A DNA stretch of 64,000 nt from Rhizobacter sp. Root1238 (GTDB lineage: Bacteria > Pseudomonadota > Gammaproteobacteria > Burkholderiales > Burkholderiaceae_C), in contig NZ_LMDM01000003.1 in assembly GCF_001425825.1 (NCBI RefSeq), positions 1,149 to 65,148 on the forward strand. The letters run 5' to 3'. Each line of letters opens with the position of its first letter. Within the stretch, counting starts at the first letter, position 1. The notes beneath the pieces are model-generated. The model was not told the DNA's origin. It saw nothing but the letters and a program-made list of their open reading frames with translations, and did no database searches. Positions 36,481-44,781 of the stretch are shown one piece after another. The position numbers were made by a program, and so were the translations under genes.

Positions 36481-38429
36481 GCGGCGCTCCGGACCGCCGC
36501 GAAGGTCTTCGCGTCGGCGATGCGCAGCTCGGCCGAGACCATGCCGCTGCGGCCGTCCTCGAACTTCACCGCGGTCTCGATGTACTGCGAAGCCAGCCCG
36601 CCGTACAGCGCGTCGACCAGCACCTGGTAGCGCTCGCCGATGAAGCCGCGCCGCACCTTGCGCGTTCGCGTCAGCTCGCCGTCGTCGGCGTCGAGCTCCT
36701 TGTGCAGCACCAGGAAGCGCGCGATCTGGCTGCCGGCGAGCTTCTCGTCGGCGGCCAGGTCGGCGTTGACCTGCTCGACGCAGTCGCGCACCAGCTCGAC
36801 CACCTCGGGCTTCTGCGCCAGGTCGGTGTAGCCGGCGTACGGCAGGTTGCGGCGCTCGGCCCAGTGGCCGACCGCCTCCATGTCGATGTTGACGAAGGCG
36901 CAGACCTTCTCGCGCCGGTCGCCGAAGGCTACCGCCTCCTTGATGTACGGAAAGAACTTCAGCTTGTTCTCGACGTACTTGGGCGCGAGCATCGCGCCGT
37001 CGTTTGCGCCGCCAACCAGCCGGCCGACGTCCTTCGCGCGGTCGATGATCTTCAGGTGGCCGTGCGCGTCGAGGAAGCCGGCGTCGCCGGTGCGGTACCA
37101 GCTGTCGGCGGACAGCACCTCGGCGGTGGCGGCTGCATTCTGGAAATAGCACTGGAACAGCCCGGGCGAGCGCACCAGCACCTCGCCGTCGTCGCCGACC
37201 TTCAGCTCGACGCCGTCGATCGGCACGCCCACCGTGTCGGCGCGCGCCTGGTGGTCGGGCTGCAGGCAGACGAACACCGCGGTCTCGGTCGAGCCGTAGA
37301 GCTGCTTCAGGTTGACGCCGATCGAGCGGTAGAAGCTGAACAGGTCCGGCCCGATCGCCTCGCCCGCGGTGTAGGCCACGCGCACGCGCGACAGGCCCAG
37401 CGTATTGCGCAACGGGCCGTAGATCAGCAGGTTGCCGAGCGCCCAGGCGAGGCGGTCGGCCAGCGCGAGCGGCTTGCCGTCCATGCGCGCCGGGCCGATC
37501 CGCCGCGCGAGCGCCATGCAGTGCCGGAACAGCCAGCGCTTGGGCGCGCTCGCGTCTTCCATGCGGATCATCACGCTGGTGAGCAGCGCCTCGAAGATGC
37601 GCGGCGGCGCGAAGTAGTAGGTCGGCCCGACCTCCTTCAGGTCGATGCCGACGGTGGCGGGCGACTCCGGGCAGTTGACGACGTAGCCGCAGGCGAGCCA
37701 CTGCGCGTACGAGAACCCGTTCTGGCCGACCCATGCGGGCGGCAGGTAGGCCAGCACCTCTTCGCGATGGGTGAGCTTGTCGAAGCGGGCGCCGGCGCGC
37801 GCCCGGTCGAGCAGGCTCGCATGCGTGTGCACCACGCCCTTCGGATGGCCGGTGGTGCCGGAGGTGAAGAACATCGCGGCCACGTCCTCGGGCCGGTTGC
37901 GCTGCAGCTCGGTGTCGACGTGCGTCGGGTGCGCCGCATGGAAGACCCGGCCGCCGGCGATCAGCGCATCGAGCGGGGCCAGGCCGGGTTCGTCGTAGTG
38001 GCGCAGCCCACGCGGGTCGTCGAACCAGATGTGCGAGAGGGCAGGGGCCGGGCACTGCGAGCGGATCTCGAGCAGCTTGTCGACCTGCTCCTGGTCCTCG
38101 ACCACCGCGAACGCGACGCCGGCACTGACGATCGGGAACACGAACTCGGTGGCGACGGCATCCTGGTACAGCGGCACCGGGATCGCGCCGAGGCATTGCG
38201 CGGCGAGCATCGTCGCGTGCAGCCGGGGCCGGTTCTCGCCGATGATGATCAGGTGCTGGCCGCGCTGCAGGCCGGCCTGCGCGAGGCCGTCGGCGAGTTC
38301 GCGCACCAGCGCGGCGAGCTGGGCCCAGCTCAGCGTCTGCCAGATGCCGAACTCCTTTTCGCGCAGCGCCGGGGCGTCCGGTCGTTGCGCGGCATGGTCG
38401 AGCATCAGACGGGGAAACGTCGTCAGCAC
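36477..38429 (-). CDS. AMP-dependent acyl-CoA synthetase (long-chain type)
   Basis: 650 residues from a GTG start with AGGAG about eight bases upstream. ANL-family ligase that adenylates a carboxylate and forms its CoA ester. Motifs: P-loop FFTSGTTGHPKGVVHTH (~168-184), LYGSTETAVFVCL, YRTGDAGFLD and the hinge/lysine region TRTRKVRRGF near the C-terminus. All look intact. It is translationally coupled to livG, the first of the transporter genes. The substrate is probably the imported acid. Confidence 0.93.
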   Translation of the reverse strand: MLTTFPRLMLDHAAQRPDAPALREKEFGIWQTLSWAQLAALVRELADGLAQAGLQRGQHLIIIGENRPRLHATMLAAQCLGAIPVPLYQDAVATEFVFPIVSAGVAFAVVEDQEQVDKLLEIRSQCPAPALSHIWFDDPRGLRHYDEPGLAPLDALIAGGRVFHAAHPTHVDTELQRNRPEDVAAMFFTSGTTGHPKGVVHTHASLLDRARAGARFDKLTHREEVLAYLPPAWVGQNGFSYAQWLACGYVVNCPESPATVGIDLKEVGPTYYFAPPRIFEALLTSVMIRMEDASAPKRWLFRHCMALARRIGPARMDGKPLALADRLAWALGNLLIYGPLRNTLGLSRVRVAYTAGEAIGPDLFSFYRSIGVNLKQLYGSTETAVFVCLQPDHQARADTVGVPIDGVELKVGDDGEVLVRSPGLFQCYFQNAAATAEVLSADSWYRTGDAGFLDAHGHLKIIDRAKDVGRLVGGANDGAMLAPKYVENKLKFFPYIKEAVAFGDRREKVCAFVNIDMEAVGHWAERRNLPYAGYTDLAQKPEVVELVRDCVEQVNADLAADEKLAGSQIARFLVLHKELDADDGELTRTRKVRRGFIGERYQVLVDALYGGLASQYIETAVKFEDGRSGMVSAELRIADAKTFAAVRSAA

Positions 38430-38489
38430 CGCGTGTCTCCTGGTTGTCCTGCTGTTTGCGGTGACTGTACGAACAAGTTTGACGCCGTG

Positions 38490-38507
38490 TTGTCGTTCTG
38501 ACGACAA
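38490..38507 (-). promoter_or_regulatory. Perfect palindrome with CRP-family geometry
   Basis: TTGTCGTTCTGACGACAA, a 7-4-7 inverted repeat. Read as TGTCG-N6-CGACA it has the same layout as the CRP consensus TGTGA-N6-TCACA. It sits 61-78 bases before the GTG of the acyl-CoA ligase. A Crp/Fnr-type regulator is encoded 800 bases away, so it is the natural candidate ligand (inference). Confidence 0.6.
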
Positions 38508-38540
38508 TCTTCGGGACTTCCCCCTTCGGTCTTACCCGCG

Positions 38541-39182
38541 CTACGCGCCGATCGTGCGCGGGCCGGTCGGGGTCAGGATCTGCGCGACGAGGCGGGGTGC
38601 GGCACCGGCGGGCAGCGGCGACACGCGAACGGCTTGCGCCAAGCCGAGCGTCGCGAGCAAGGCCGTCACGCGCCCGGGCTCCGGATGGAAGGCCTCGAAA
38701 CCCTGCAGCGTGCACCCCCGATCCTGCAGGCGCGACGCGGGATGCGGCGGGGTCTGCCACTCGATCAGCGCCGGTGCGATGCCGTCCAGCGGCAGGCTGC
38801 CGTCGGCCGGGATCGTGATCAGCCATTGCAACGCGTCGCGCGTGATCGTCTCGATGCGGCCGAGCGCTTCGGACGCGGCCGCGGCGCTGCGCTCGATGTC
38901 GTCGGTGCGTGCGACCCAGTTGGACAGGCGCGGCGGGGCGTCCGGCCGCAGCGTGTCCAGCGCGAACCAGCGCGGCCAGGTCGGTGCGGCGGCGCCGGGG
39001 TTCACCGCGATGACTTCGAGGAACAGGCCCTCGCCCAGGCGCAGCAGCAGGTTGTGCGTGCCCATGCGCGGGTGTTCGCCGCCGGGCTGGGGCTCGACGC
39101 CGAGCGCATCGCGCACGAAGGCGGCGCCCTGCGCCAGCGTCGGCGCGGTGATGGTGAGGTGATCGAGCTGGCAACCGGGCAT
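38541..39182 (-). CDS. VOC/glyoxalase-like domain protein
   Basis: 213 residues. The start CQLDHLTITAPTLAQGAAFVRDALGVEP and GTHNLLLRLGEGLFLEVIAVNP are typical of the glyoxalase-like (VOC) fold in the Glyoxalase_3 group. The catalytic activity is unknown. It lies upstream of the acyl-CoA ligase on the same strand with 112 bases between, and is divergent from the Crp/Fnr regulator gene. Confidence 0.85.
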   Translation of the reverse strand: MPGCQLDHLTITAPTLAQGAAFVRDALGVEPQPGGEHPRMGTHNLLLRLGEGLFLEVIAVNPGAAAPTWPRWFALDTLRPDAPPRLSNWVARTDDIERSAAAASEALGRIETITRDALQWLITIPADGSLPLDGIAPALIEWQTPPHPASRLQDRGCTLQGFEAFHPEPGRVTALLATLGLAQAVRVSPLPAGAAPRLVAQILTPTGPRTIGA

Positions 39183-39257
39183 GAAGCGTCTTCGGCGGAA
39201 GGGATCGGCGCATTCTGCGCGCCGGGGCGTTGCGGCCGGATCGGTTTGACGATCCAC

Positions 39258-39273
39258 CGTGGACCTGCCGACA
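39258..39273 (+). promoter_or_regulatory. Possible degenerate CRP-type half site upstream of the regulator gene
   Basis: CGTGG-ACCTGC-CGACA keeps one intact CGACA arm of the 38490 palindrome with N6 spacing. It lies 32 bases before the regulator start. Weak, offered only because an autoregulatory site would be expected there. Confidence 0.25.
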
Positions 39274-39304
39274 ATCCGTGCCCAGGATGGCGAGGGCCGT
39301 GTCG

Positions 39305-40045
39305 ATGGATGCAGCGATTCCACCGGTGGTGCAGAAGGCGGGGCAGCCGCCGCTGCGGGTGCGTGCGCGCCAGGCCAGCGCCGACGAGCTGCACGACATC
39401 CCGTGGCTGCAGTCGCTGCAGGCCGATGAACGCGAGCGCGCGGTCGACGACCTGAAGGTGGTGCAGGTGGAGGCCGGCGAGCTGCTGTGCCGCGTCGGCA
39501 AGCCGGCGACCTTCTGGTTCGGCGTGGTCGACGGGCTGCTGAAGATGAGCAACGACTCGGCACTCGGCATGCCGATCACCTTCACCGGCGTGCCGCCGGG
39601 CGGCTGGTTCGGCGAAGGCACGGTGCTGAAGCGCGAGGTCTACCGCTACAACATCCAGGCGCTGCGCAAGAGCGTGGTGGCCGGCATCACGGTCGAGACC
39701 TTCCACTGGCTGATCGACCGCAGCATCCCGTTCAACCGCTTCGTGATGCAGCAGCTGAACGAGCGGCTCGGGCAGTTCATCGGGGCGCGCGAGATCGATC
39801 GGTTGAACGACCCGGATGCGCGGGTCGCGCGCAGCCTGGCGTCGCTCTTTCATCCGGTGCTGTACCCGGGGGTCGGCACGCTGCTGCGGATCACGCAGCA
39901 GGAGCTCGGCTACCTGGTCGGGTTGTCGCGGCAGCGGGTCAACGAGGCGCTGCATGCGCTGCAGGCCGAAGGCTTGATCCGCATCGAGTACGGTGGCTTG
40001 CGGGTGCTGGACCTGGCGGGGCTGCGCGAGCGTCTGCAGGCCTGA
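39305..40045 (+). CDS. Crp/Fnr family transcriptional regulator
   Basis: 246 residues from an ATG with GAGGG nine bases upstream; an ATG at 39287 would add six residues. The cyclic-nucleotide-binding-like beta-roll covers ~20-130 (ELLCRVGKPATFWFGVVDGLLKM, PPGGWFGEGTVL). The helix-turn-helix is ITQQELGYLVGLSRQRVNEALHAL (~200-223). It has no FNR cysteine set. It is divergent from the VOC gene and next to the liv operon, which it probably controls. Confidence 0.92.
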   Translation: MDAAIPPVVQKAGQPPLRVRARQASADELHDIPWLQSLQADERERAVDDLKVVQVEAGELLCRVGKPATFWFGVVDGLLKMSNDSALGMPITFTGVPPGGWFGEGTVLKREVYRYNIQALRKSVVAGITVETFHWLIDRSIPFNRFVMQQLNERLGQFIGAREIDRLNDPDARVARSLASLFHPVLYPGVGTLLRITQQELGYLVGLSRQRVNEALHALQAEGLIRIEYGGLRVLDLAGLRERLQA

Positions 40046-40127
40046 CAGAGATCCGGGGAATCAACTTACTTGGAACGAGTGGCCGAAAGTTGCGACTCAG
40101 TTCGGTCTTCGTTGCCACCGCATCCTC

Positions 40128-41015
40128 ATGCTTCCCAGACCGCTCCCTTCTCACCGCTTCGACCTCGGCATCAATTTGAGACGATTGATCGACCGCACGC
40201 ATGTGCAAAGCGCAAGGCAGCGACAGGACGATTTCAGTCGCCGACAACGGCTTGAGGAACTGAGCAGCTGCGAGGCGGCAACTGCCTCGACGGCGCCTTT
40301 CGAGCCCTTTCGTTCGGATGACGCCTTGCCGCCCGCCGATGGTGGTGCCGGCAGCCTGCAACTCGATCAGCTTCTTCACTGGTGCGCTGAGGTGGGCGCT
40401 TCAGAGAACCTGGTATGGATCGCTTTGGAGCGTCGCGTCAGCAGCTTGCCGAAGCTTTGCTGTCGGCGCGAGGCCCTGGCCGTTCTGCGCGCCTTGCCTC
40501 GGTGTCCGGCGATGTTCTCGTCGATCAAGAAGATGGAGTTGACCCTGCCATCGGTCGAGGCACTGATGGAGGCCCTTGCGCTGTTGAAGGACTTTGCGAC
40601 CGCGGCATCACCGCTCCAGCTGTCCGCGCTCGATCTGCGCGTGGCACCCGCGATGCAAGATCCGGAAGAAGGGACCTGCGATCCCGATGTGGTGAGCGCC
40701 GTCGATGACGTGGTCGAAGCGCATCCCGGCCTGTTCAGCTTGTCGTGGCGGGGGCTGCATTCGGGATTGGGCAATGGCCTCGACTACAGGTTCTACGAGT
40801 TGCTGCCGGCCAGAAGGCAGGACGCGATGGCAGCGGCCGTCGCCCGCATGGTGTCGCCATGTGTTCCCCTGAACCTCCCCAAGCTGGCACAGAACGTTGC
40901 CGGCCATCTGGTCGGCAACTTCGATGACTACGATGCTTCGCAAGCCATTCGTGCGTTGGCATGCACCAGTTCGGCCGCAAGCGGCGCGTTCGCCGGGGTG
41001 ATGCGTTACGTCTGA
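40128..41015 (+). CDS. Orphan protein of unknown function
   Basis: 295 residues from MLPRPLPSHRFDLGINLRRL. No signal peptide or membrane segment. The middle has several leucine-rich stretches (MELTLPSVEALMEALALLKD, LQLSALDLRVAP) and it ends SGAFAGVMRYV. I recognise no family. GC is about 57-63% in sampled lines against 65-70% in neighbours, and codon third positions are less GC-biased. No ribosome binding site is seen and the start is uncertain. It may be a recently acquired or orphan gene. Confidence 0.55.
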   Translation: MLPRPLPSHRFDLGINLRRLIDRTHVQSARQRQDDFSRRQRLEELSSCEAATASTAPFEPFRSDDALPPADGGAGSLQLDQLLHWCAEVGASENLVWIALERRVSSLPKLCCRREALAVLRALPRCPAMFSSIKKMELTLPSVEALMEALALLKDFATAASPLQLSALDLRVAPAMQDPEEGTCDPDVVSAVDDVVEAHPGLFSLSWRGLHSGLGNGLDYRFYELLPARRQDAMAAAVARMVSPCVPLNLPKLAQNVAGHLVGNFDDYDASQAIRALACTSSAASGAFAGVMRYV

Positions 41016-41031
41016 GTGCGACGGAGCCGAC

Positions 41032-41805
41032 TCACTCCTCCAGCTCTGCCTTCGCCATCTCCACGTCCAGTCGCTCCATCGCATCCGCCGGATTGAACGC
41101 GGCCGCATCGGCATACAGCTGCTCGGCCTCCTTCATCTTCTTGTCGCCTTCGAGCATCACCAGCCCGTTCGCGTACTCCACCATCGCGATCGCCGAGTCG
41201 GGGTTCAGCTTCAGCGCGGTCTTGAAGGCCGCGAGGCCGGCCTCCTTGCTCGCTCCCTGCGTGCGGCCGAGCAGCGAGCCGACCTTGTCGATCACCTCGG
41301 CGTGGAAGGTGCCGAGGCCGATGTGCGCATCGGCATGCTTCGGCTGCAGCTTGATCGCCGTCTCGAGCGCGCCCTTGACCTTGCTGCCCAGCCCCTGCGT
41401 CAACGCCTTCGCGACGCTGATGCCCTGGCTGTAGCGGCCGAGCGCATAGGCCGACAGGTACCAGGCGTTGGCGTTCTTCGGGTCCTCGGCGGCCTGTGCC
41501 TCGGCGCGCTCGGCGACCTCCTGGAACAGCGCGAGCTTCGTCTTCTCGTTCTTCTCCAGGTAGTTCGCGTAGATGGCCTGCGCCTTGTTGGCCACCGTGA
41601 TGCCGGCACCGCCCGCCTTCAACCCGGCCTCGGTCGCCTTCTGGAACTCGCCGGCATGGAACAGCGCCCACGCGGCCAGCACCTTGTCGTCCTTCGGCAG
41701 CGGCTCGGCATCGCCGGCATGCAACCGCGCCCACTTCTTCTTCAGGCTCGCGGCGTCGAAGCTGTAGTCGGCGGCGTCGTACGGGAAAGCGGTCCACTTG
41801 GCCAT
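41032..41805 (-). CDS. TPR-like repeat protein
   Basis: 257 residues, cytoplasmic. TPR-like helices are visible: AWALFHAGEFQKATEAGLKA, NAWYLSAYALGRYSQG, HADAHIGLGTFHAEV, and GLAAFKTALKLNPDSAIAMVEYANGLV (ranges ~45-220). Probably a protein-binding scaffold. It follows the TetR gene by 15 bases with a GGAGACAA ribosome binding site, so the two are one unit. The function is unknown. Confidence 0.85.
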   Translation of the reverse strand: MAKWTAFPYDAADYSFDAASLKKKWARLHAGDAEPLPKDDKVLAAWALFHAGEFQKATEAGLKAGGAGITVANKAQAIYANYLEKNEKTKLALFQEVAERAEAQAAEDPKNANAWYLSAYALGRYSQGISVAKALTQGLGSKVKGALETAIKLQPKHADAHIGLGTFHAEVIDKVGSLLGRTQGASKEAGLAAFKTALKLNPDSAIAMVEYANGLVMLEGDKKMKEAEQLYADAAAFNPADAMERLDVEMAKAELEE

Positions 41806-41820
41806 GGTTGTCTCCTGGGG

Positions 41821-42540
41821 TCAGCGCTTCGGCAGCGCAGTCTGGTAGTTGCCGACCAGCGCGAGCAGGTGCTCGCGCGCAGCGGCATCGAGGTAGGGCG
41901 TCAGCAAACTCAGCACGTGGAAGGCGCCGCGCAGCAGCGCGGCGCCGGCACTCTCGGGTTCGAGCGCGCGGCGCGGGTCGCGCACGTACTCGTAGCTCAG
42001 CCAGTAGGTCAGCACCACCACCATCGCGGTCGCGACCGGTTCGGTCTCTCGGCTGTCGAGGGCGGACTTGCCGGGTTTGTCGGCCTTGGCGGCCGTGGGG
42101 ATGGCGCCGCCGCGCACCAGGCCGTCCAGCACCGCGCGCACCGCACGCGATTTCTCGTCGAGGATCTTCTGGAACTGCGTCTCCAGCCGGCGGTTCTTCG
42201 ACAGCAGGTCGTTCAGGTCGCGGTACAGGAAGCGGTACCGCCAGATCAGCTCGAACAGCATGTGGAAGAACAGCCAGGCGTCCTCGACATGGCGCACGTC
42301 GTCGGCCGCGCGCAGCAGCTCGGCGAGCGATTGCTCGTAGCGGCCGAACAGCGTGTTGATCAGCTCGTCCTTGGCCGGGTAGTGGTAGTACAGATTCCCC
42401 GGGCTGATCTTCAGCTCGGCCGAGATCAGCGTGGTCGAGACGTTCGGCTCGCCGAAGCGGTTGAACAGGTCGAGGGCCACCTCGAGGATGCGCTCGGCGG
42501 TGCGGCGCGGTGGCTTCGGGTCTTTCGAGGCGGTGGCCAT
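41821..42540 (-). CDS. TetR family transcriptional regulator
   Basis: 239 residues. The N-terminal helix-turn-helix is RILEVALDLFNRFGEPNVSTTLISAELKISPGNLYYHYPAKDELI (~14-60), with the classic NLYYHYPAKDEL. The C-terminal part resembles a TetR domain with WRYRFLYRDLNDLLSKN. It is divergent from the ABC exporter genes at 42687 and likely controls them and the TPR gene. Confidence 0.93.
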   Translation of the reverse strand: MATASKDPKPPRRTAERILEVALDLFNRFGEPNVSTTLISAELKISPGNLYYHYPAKDELINTLFGRYEQSLAELLRAADDVRHVEDAWLFFHMLFELIWRYRFLYRDLNDLLSKNRRLETQFQKILDEKSRAVRAVLDGLVRGGAIPTAAKADKPGKSALDSRETEPVATAMVVVLTYWLSYEYVRDPRRALEPESAGAALLRGAFHVLSLLTPYLDAAAREHLLALVGNYQTALPKR

Positions 42541-42658
42541 CGTCGTTGTCGTTCTGGCGTGGAGCGCGGGGCATGTCCCTTGCGCGGGCAATCTAGCATC
42601 AAGTCCCGCGCCGTCCGGCCGGTATTTGCCCGCGCCAGCAAGAAGACGGTGTGCTGCC

Positions 42659-42664
42659 TACAAT
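42659..42664 (+). promoter_or_regulatory. -10 element of the ABC exporter promoter
   Basis: TACAAT 22 bases before the ABC ATPase start, in the 146-base divergent gap with tetR. The -35 at 17 bases (CAGCAA) is poor. The leader is very short. Confidence 0.4.
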
Positions 42665-42686
42665 CGCCGCCTCTTCCCGGAAGAAC

Positions 42687-43613
42687 ATGGCAGCCATCTC
42701 GTTCCAGCAGGTCAGCAAGACCTATCGCTCCAAGAGCGGAAGCGCGCACAACGAGGTGCGCGCGTTGTCCGAAGTCAGCATGGACATCGAGCCCGGCGAG
42801 TTCTTCGGGCTGCTCGGGCCCAACGGCGCCGGCAAGACCACGCTGATCAGCATCCTCGCCGGCCTGTCGCAGGCCACCAGCGGGCGCGTGCTGGTGCATG
42901 GCCACGATGTCGTCACCGACTATGCCGCCGCGCGCCGCAGCCTGGGCATCGTGCCGCAGGAACTGGTCTTCGACCCGTTCTTCACGGTGCGCGAGGCGCT
43001 GGTGATCCAGAGCGGCTACTTCGGCGTGCGCGGCAACGACGCCTGGATCGACGAGCTGCTGCACCACCTCGGCCTGGCCGACAAGGCCAACGCCAACATG
43101 CGCCAGCTGTCCGGCGGCATGAAGCGCCGCGTGCTGGTCGCGCAGGCGCTGGTGCACCGCCCGCCGGTGATCGTGCTCGACGAGCCGACCGCCGGCGTCG
43201 ACGTCGAGCTGCGCCAGACGCTGTGGCACTTCATCGCGCGCCTCAACAAGGAAGGCCACACGGTGCTGCTGACCACCCACTACCTCGAAGAGGCCGAGGC
43301 GCTGTGCAACCGCATCGCGATGCTGAAGCAGGGCCGGGTGGTGGCCCTCGACCGCACCTCGGCACTGCTGGCCGGCACCGCGAGCACGATGCTGCGCTTC
43401 AAGATGGATGCGCCGCTGCCGGCCTCGCTCGCCGCGCAGTCGCGCGTGACCGGTCGCATCGTGCAGATCAAGGCGCATGACGCGCACGAGGTCGAGACGG
43501 TACTGGGCGTGCTGCGCGCCGCTGGCTGCCAGCCGGAAGACCTGGAGATCGGCCGCGCCGACCTGGAGGACGTGTTCCTCGACATCATGAACGGGCCCGA
43601 GGTGAAGGCATGA
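42687..43613 (+). CDS. ABC-2 type exporter, ATP-binding protein (YadG-like)
   Basis: 308 residues. Walker A GPNGAGKTT, signature LSGGMKRRVLVAQAL, Walker B VIVLDEPTAGVD and H-loop TTHYLEEAE are intact. It pairs with the permease through a four-base overlap. The start at MAAISFQQVSKTY has GGAAG upstream; an in-frame ATG at 42651 is rejected. The exported substrate is unknown. It belongs to the group often annotated as multidrug or YadGH exporters. Confidence 0.93.
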   Translation: MAAISFQQVSKTYRSKSGSAHNEVRALSEVSMDIEPGEFFGLLGPNGAGKTTLISILAGLSQATSGRVLVHGHDVVTDYAAARRSLGIVPQELVFDPFFTVREALVIQSGYFGVRGNDAWIDELLHHLGLADKANANMRQLSGGMKRRVLVAQALVHRPPVIVLDEPTAGVDVELRQTLWHFIARLNKEGHTVLLTTHYLEEAEALCNRIAMLKQGRVVALDRTSALLAGTASTMLRFKMDAPLPASLAAQSRVTGRIVQIKAHDAHEVETVLGVLRAAGCQPEDLEIGRADLEDVFLDIMNGPEVKA

Positions 43614-44386
43614 GCGCCACGCCAGGATTGCTGTCGGGCACGCGCACGCTGCTCTACAAAGAGGTGCTGCGCTTCTGGAAGGTCAGCTTCCAGACGGTGG
43701 CCGCGCCGGTGCTGACGGCCGTGCTGTACCTGCTGATCTTCGGCCATGCGCTGGAAGACCACGTCAAGGTCTACGGCACCGTCAGCTACACCGCGTTCCT
43801 GATCCCCGGGCTGGTGATGATGAGCGTGCTGCAGAACGCATTCGCCAACAGCAGCTCGTCGCTGATCCAGAGCAAGATCACCGGCAACCTGGTGTTCCTG
43901 CTGGTCACGCCGCTCAGCCACTGGGCCTGGTTCCTGGCCTACGTCGGCGCGGCCATCGTGCGCGGGCTGGTGGTCGGGCTGGGCGTGCTGCTGGTCACCG
44001 CGTGGTTCGCACCGCTGTCGGTCGCGCAGCCACTGTGGATCCTGGTGTTCGCGATCGCCGGGGCGGCGCTGATGGGCGCGCTCGGGCTGGTGGCCGGGTT
44101 GTGGGCCGAGAAGTTCGACCAGATCGCCGCCTTCCAGAACTTCATCGTGATGCCGATGACCTTCCTGTCGGGCGTCTTCTACTCGGTGCATTCGCTGCCA
44201 CCGGTGTGGCTGGCGGTGAGCCACCTGAATCCGTTCTTCTACATGATCGACGGCTTCCGGCGCGGCTTCTTCGGCGTCAGCGACGTCTCGCCGTGGACCA
44301 GCCTGGCGGTGGTGGCGGGCAGCCTGGCGCTCGTCTGCGCGCTGTGCCTGCACCTCTTGCGCATCGGCTACAAGATCCGGCACTGA
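43610..44386 (+). CDS. ABC-2 type exporter permease (YadH-like)
   Basis: 258 residues with six transmembrane helices, the ABC-2 membrane domain. TLLYKEVLRFWKVSFQTVAAPVLTAVLYLLIF at the N-terminus, SLIQSKITGNLVFLLVTPLSH, and the late FLSGVFYSVHSLPP are family marks. Overlaps the ATPase gene by ATGA. Confidence 0.93.
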   Translation: MSATPGLLSGTRTLLYKEVLRFWKVSFQTVAAPVLTAVLYLLIFGHALEDHVKVYGTVSYTAFLIPGLVMMSVLQNAFANSSSSLIQSKITGNLVFLLVTPLSHWAWFLAYVGAAIVRGLVVGLGVLLVTAWFAPLSVAQPLWILVFAIAGAALMGALGLVAGLWAEKFDQIAAFQNFIVMPMTFLSGVFYSVHSLPPVWLAVSHLNPFFYMIDGFRRGFFGVSDVSPWTSLAVVAGSLALVCALCLHLLRIGYKIRH

Positions 44387-44425
44387 TCCTCCGGGCTTTC
44401 CGGCTGGGTGATAATCGCCGTCCTT

Positions 44426-44698
44426 ATGGCCGACCCCACCCCCGACGACGTCCAGCGCTACATCGCGCAAGGGCTCGCCTGCGAGCACTTGCAGGTCGAG
44501 GGCGATGGCCGCCATTTCTTCGCCACCATCGTTTCGGCGGAGTTCGAAGGTGCCAGCCGGGTCAAGCGCCACCAGCGCGTCTACCAGGCCCTGGGCGATA
44601 GAATGCGCGAGCAAATCCACGCGCTGTCGATGAAGACCCTCACGCCCGCCGAGTGGGCCCACGCTGCCGAGCCCGCCTCGGCCCACCACCACCACTGA
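44426..44698 (+). CDS. ibaG: BolA-family protein IbaG
   Basis: 90 residues. BolA-like proteins bind monothiol glutaredoxins and [2Fe-2S] clusters. IbaG (YrbA) is encoded next to murA in E. coli, as here. [32 protein letters not shown] is the core, with the invariant histidine in KRHQRVY. The protein ends in four histidines (SAHHHH), seen directly in the sequence. GATAAT at 44410-44415 may be its -10 element. Confidence 0.93.
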   Translation: MADPTPDDVQRYIAQGLACEHLQVEGDGRHFFATIVSAEFEGASRVKRHQRVYQALGDRMREQIHALSMKTLTPAEWAHAAEPASAHHHH

Positions 44699-44781
44699 AC
44701 CCAGCCGCAGTGTCCGCTGCGGCTGGCGGGCCTGCGGGTGCAGGTCATTCAGCCGTGTCGGGCCTGGGCGATTCCCACGCC

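Noticed and set aside
35698-39621. A 1307-codon minus-strand frame ending as livG
   Set aside because: Only the last 260 codons are LivG. The remainder is read in a wrong frame through the acyl-CoA ligase and VOC genes, and livG has a coupled ATGA start.
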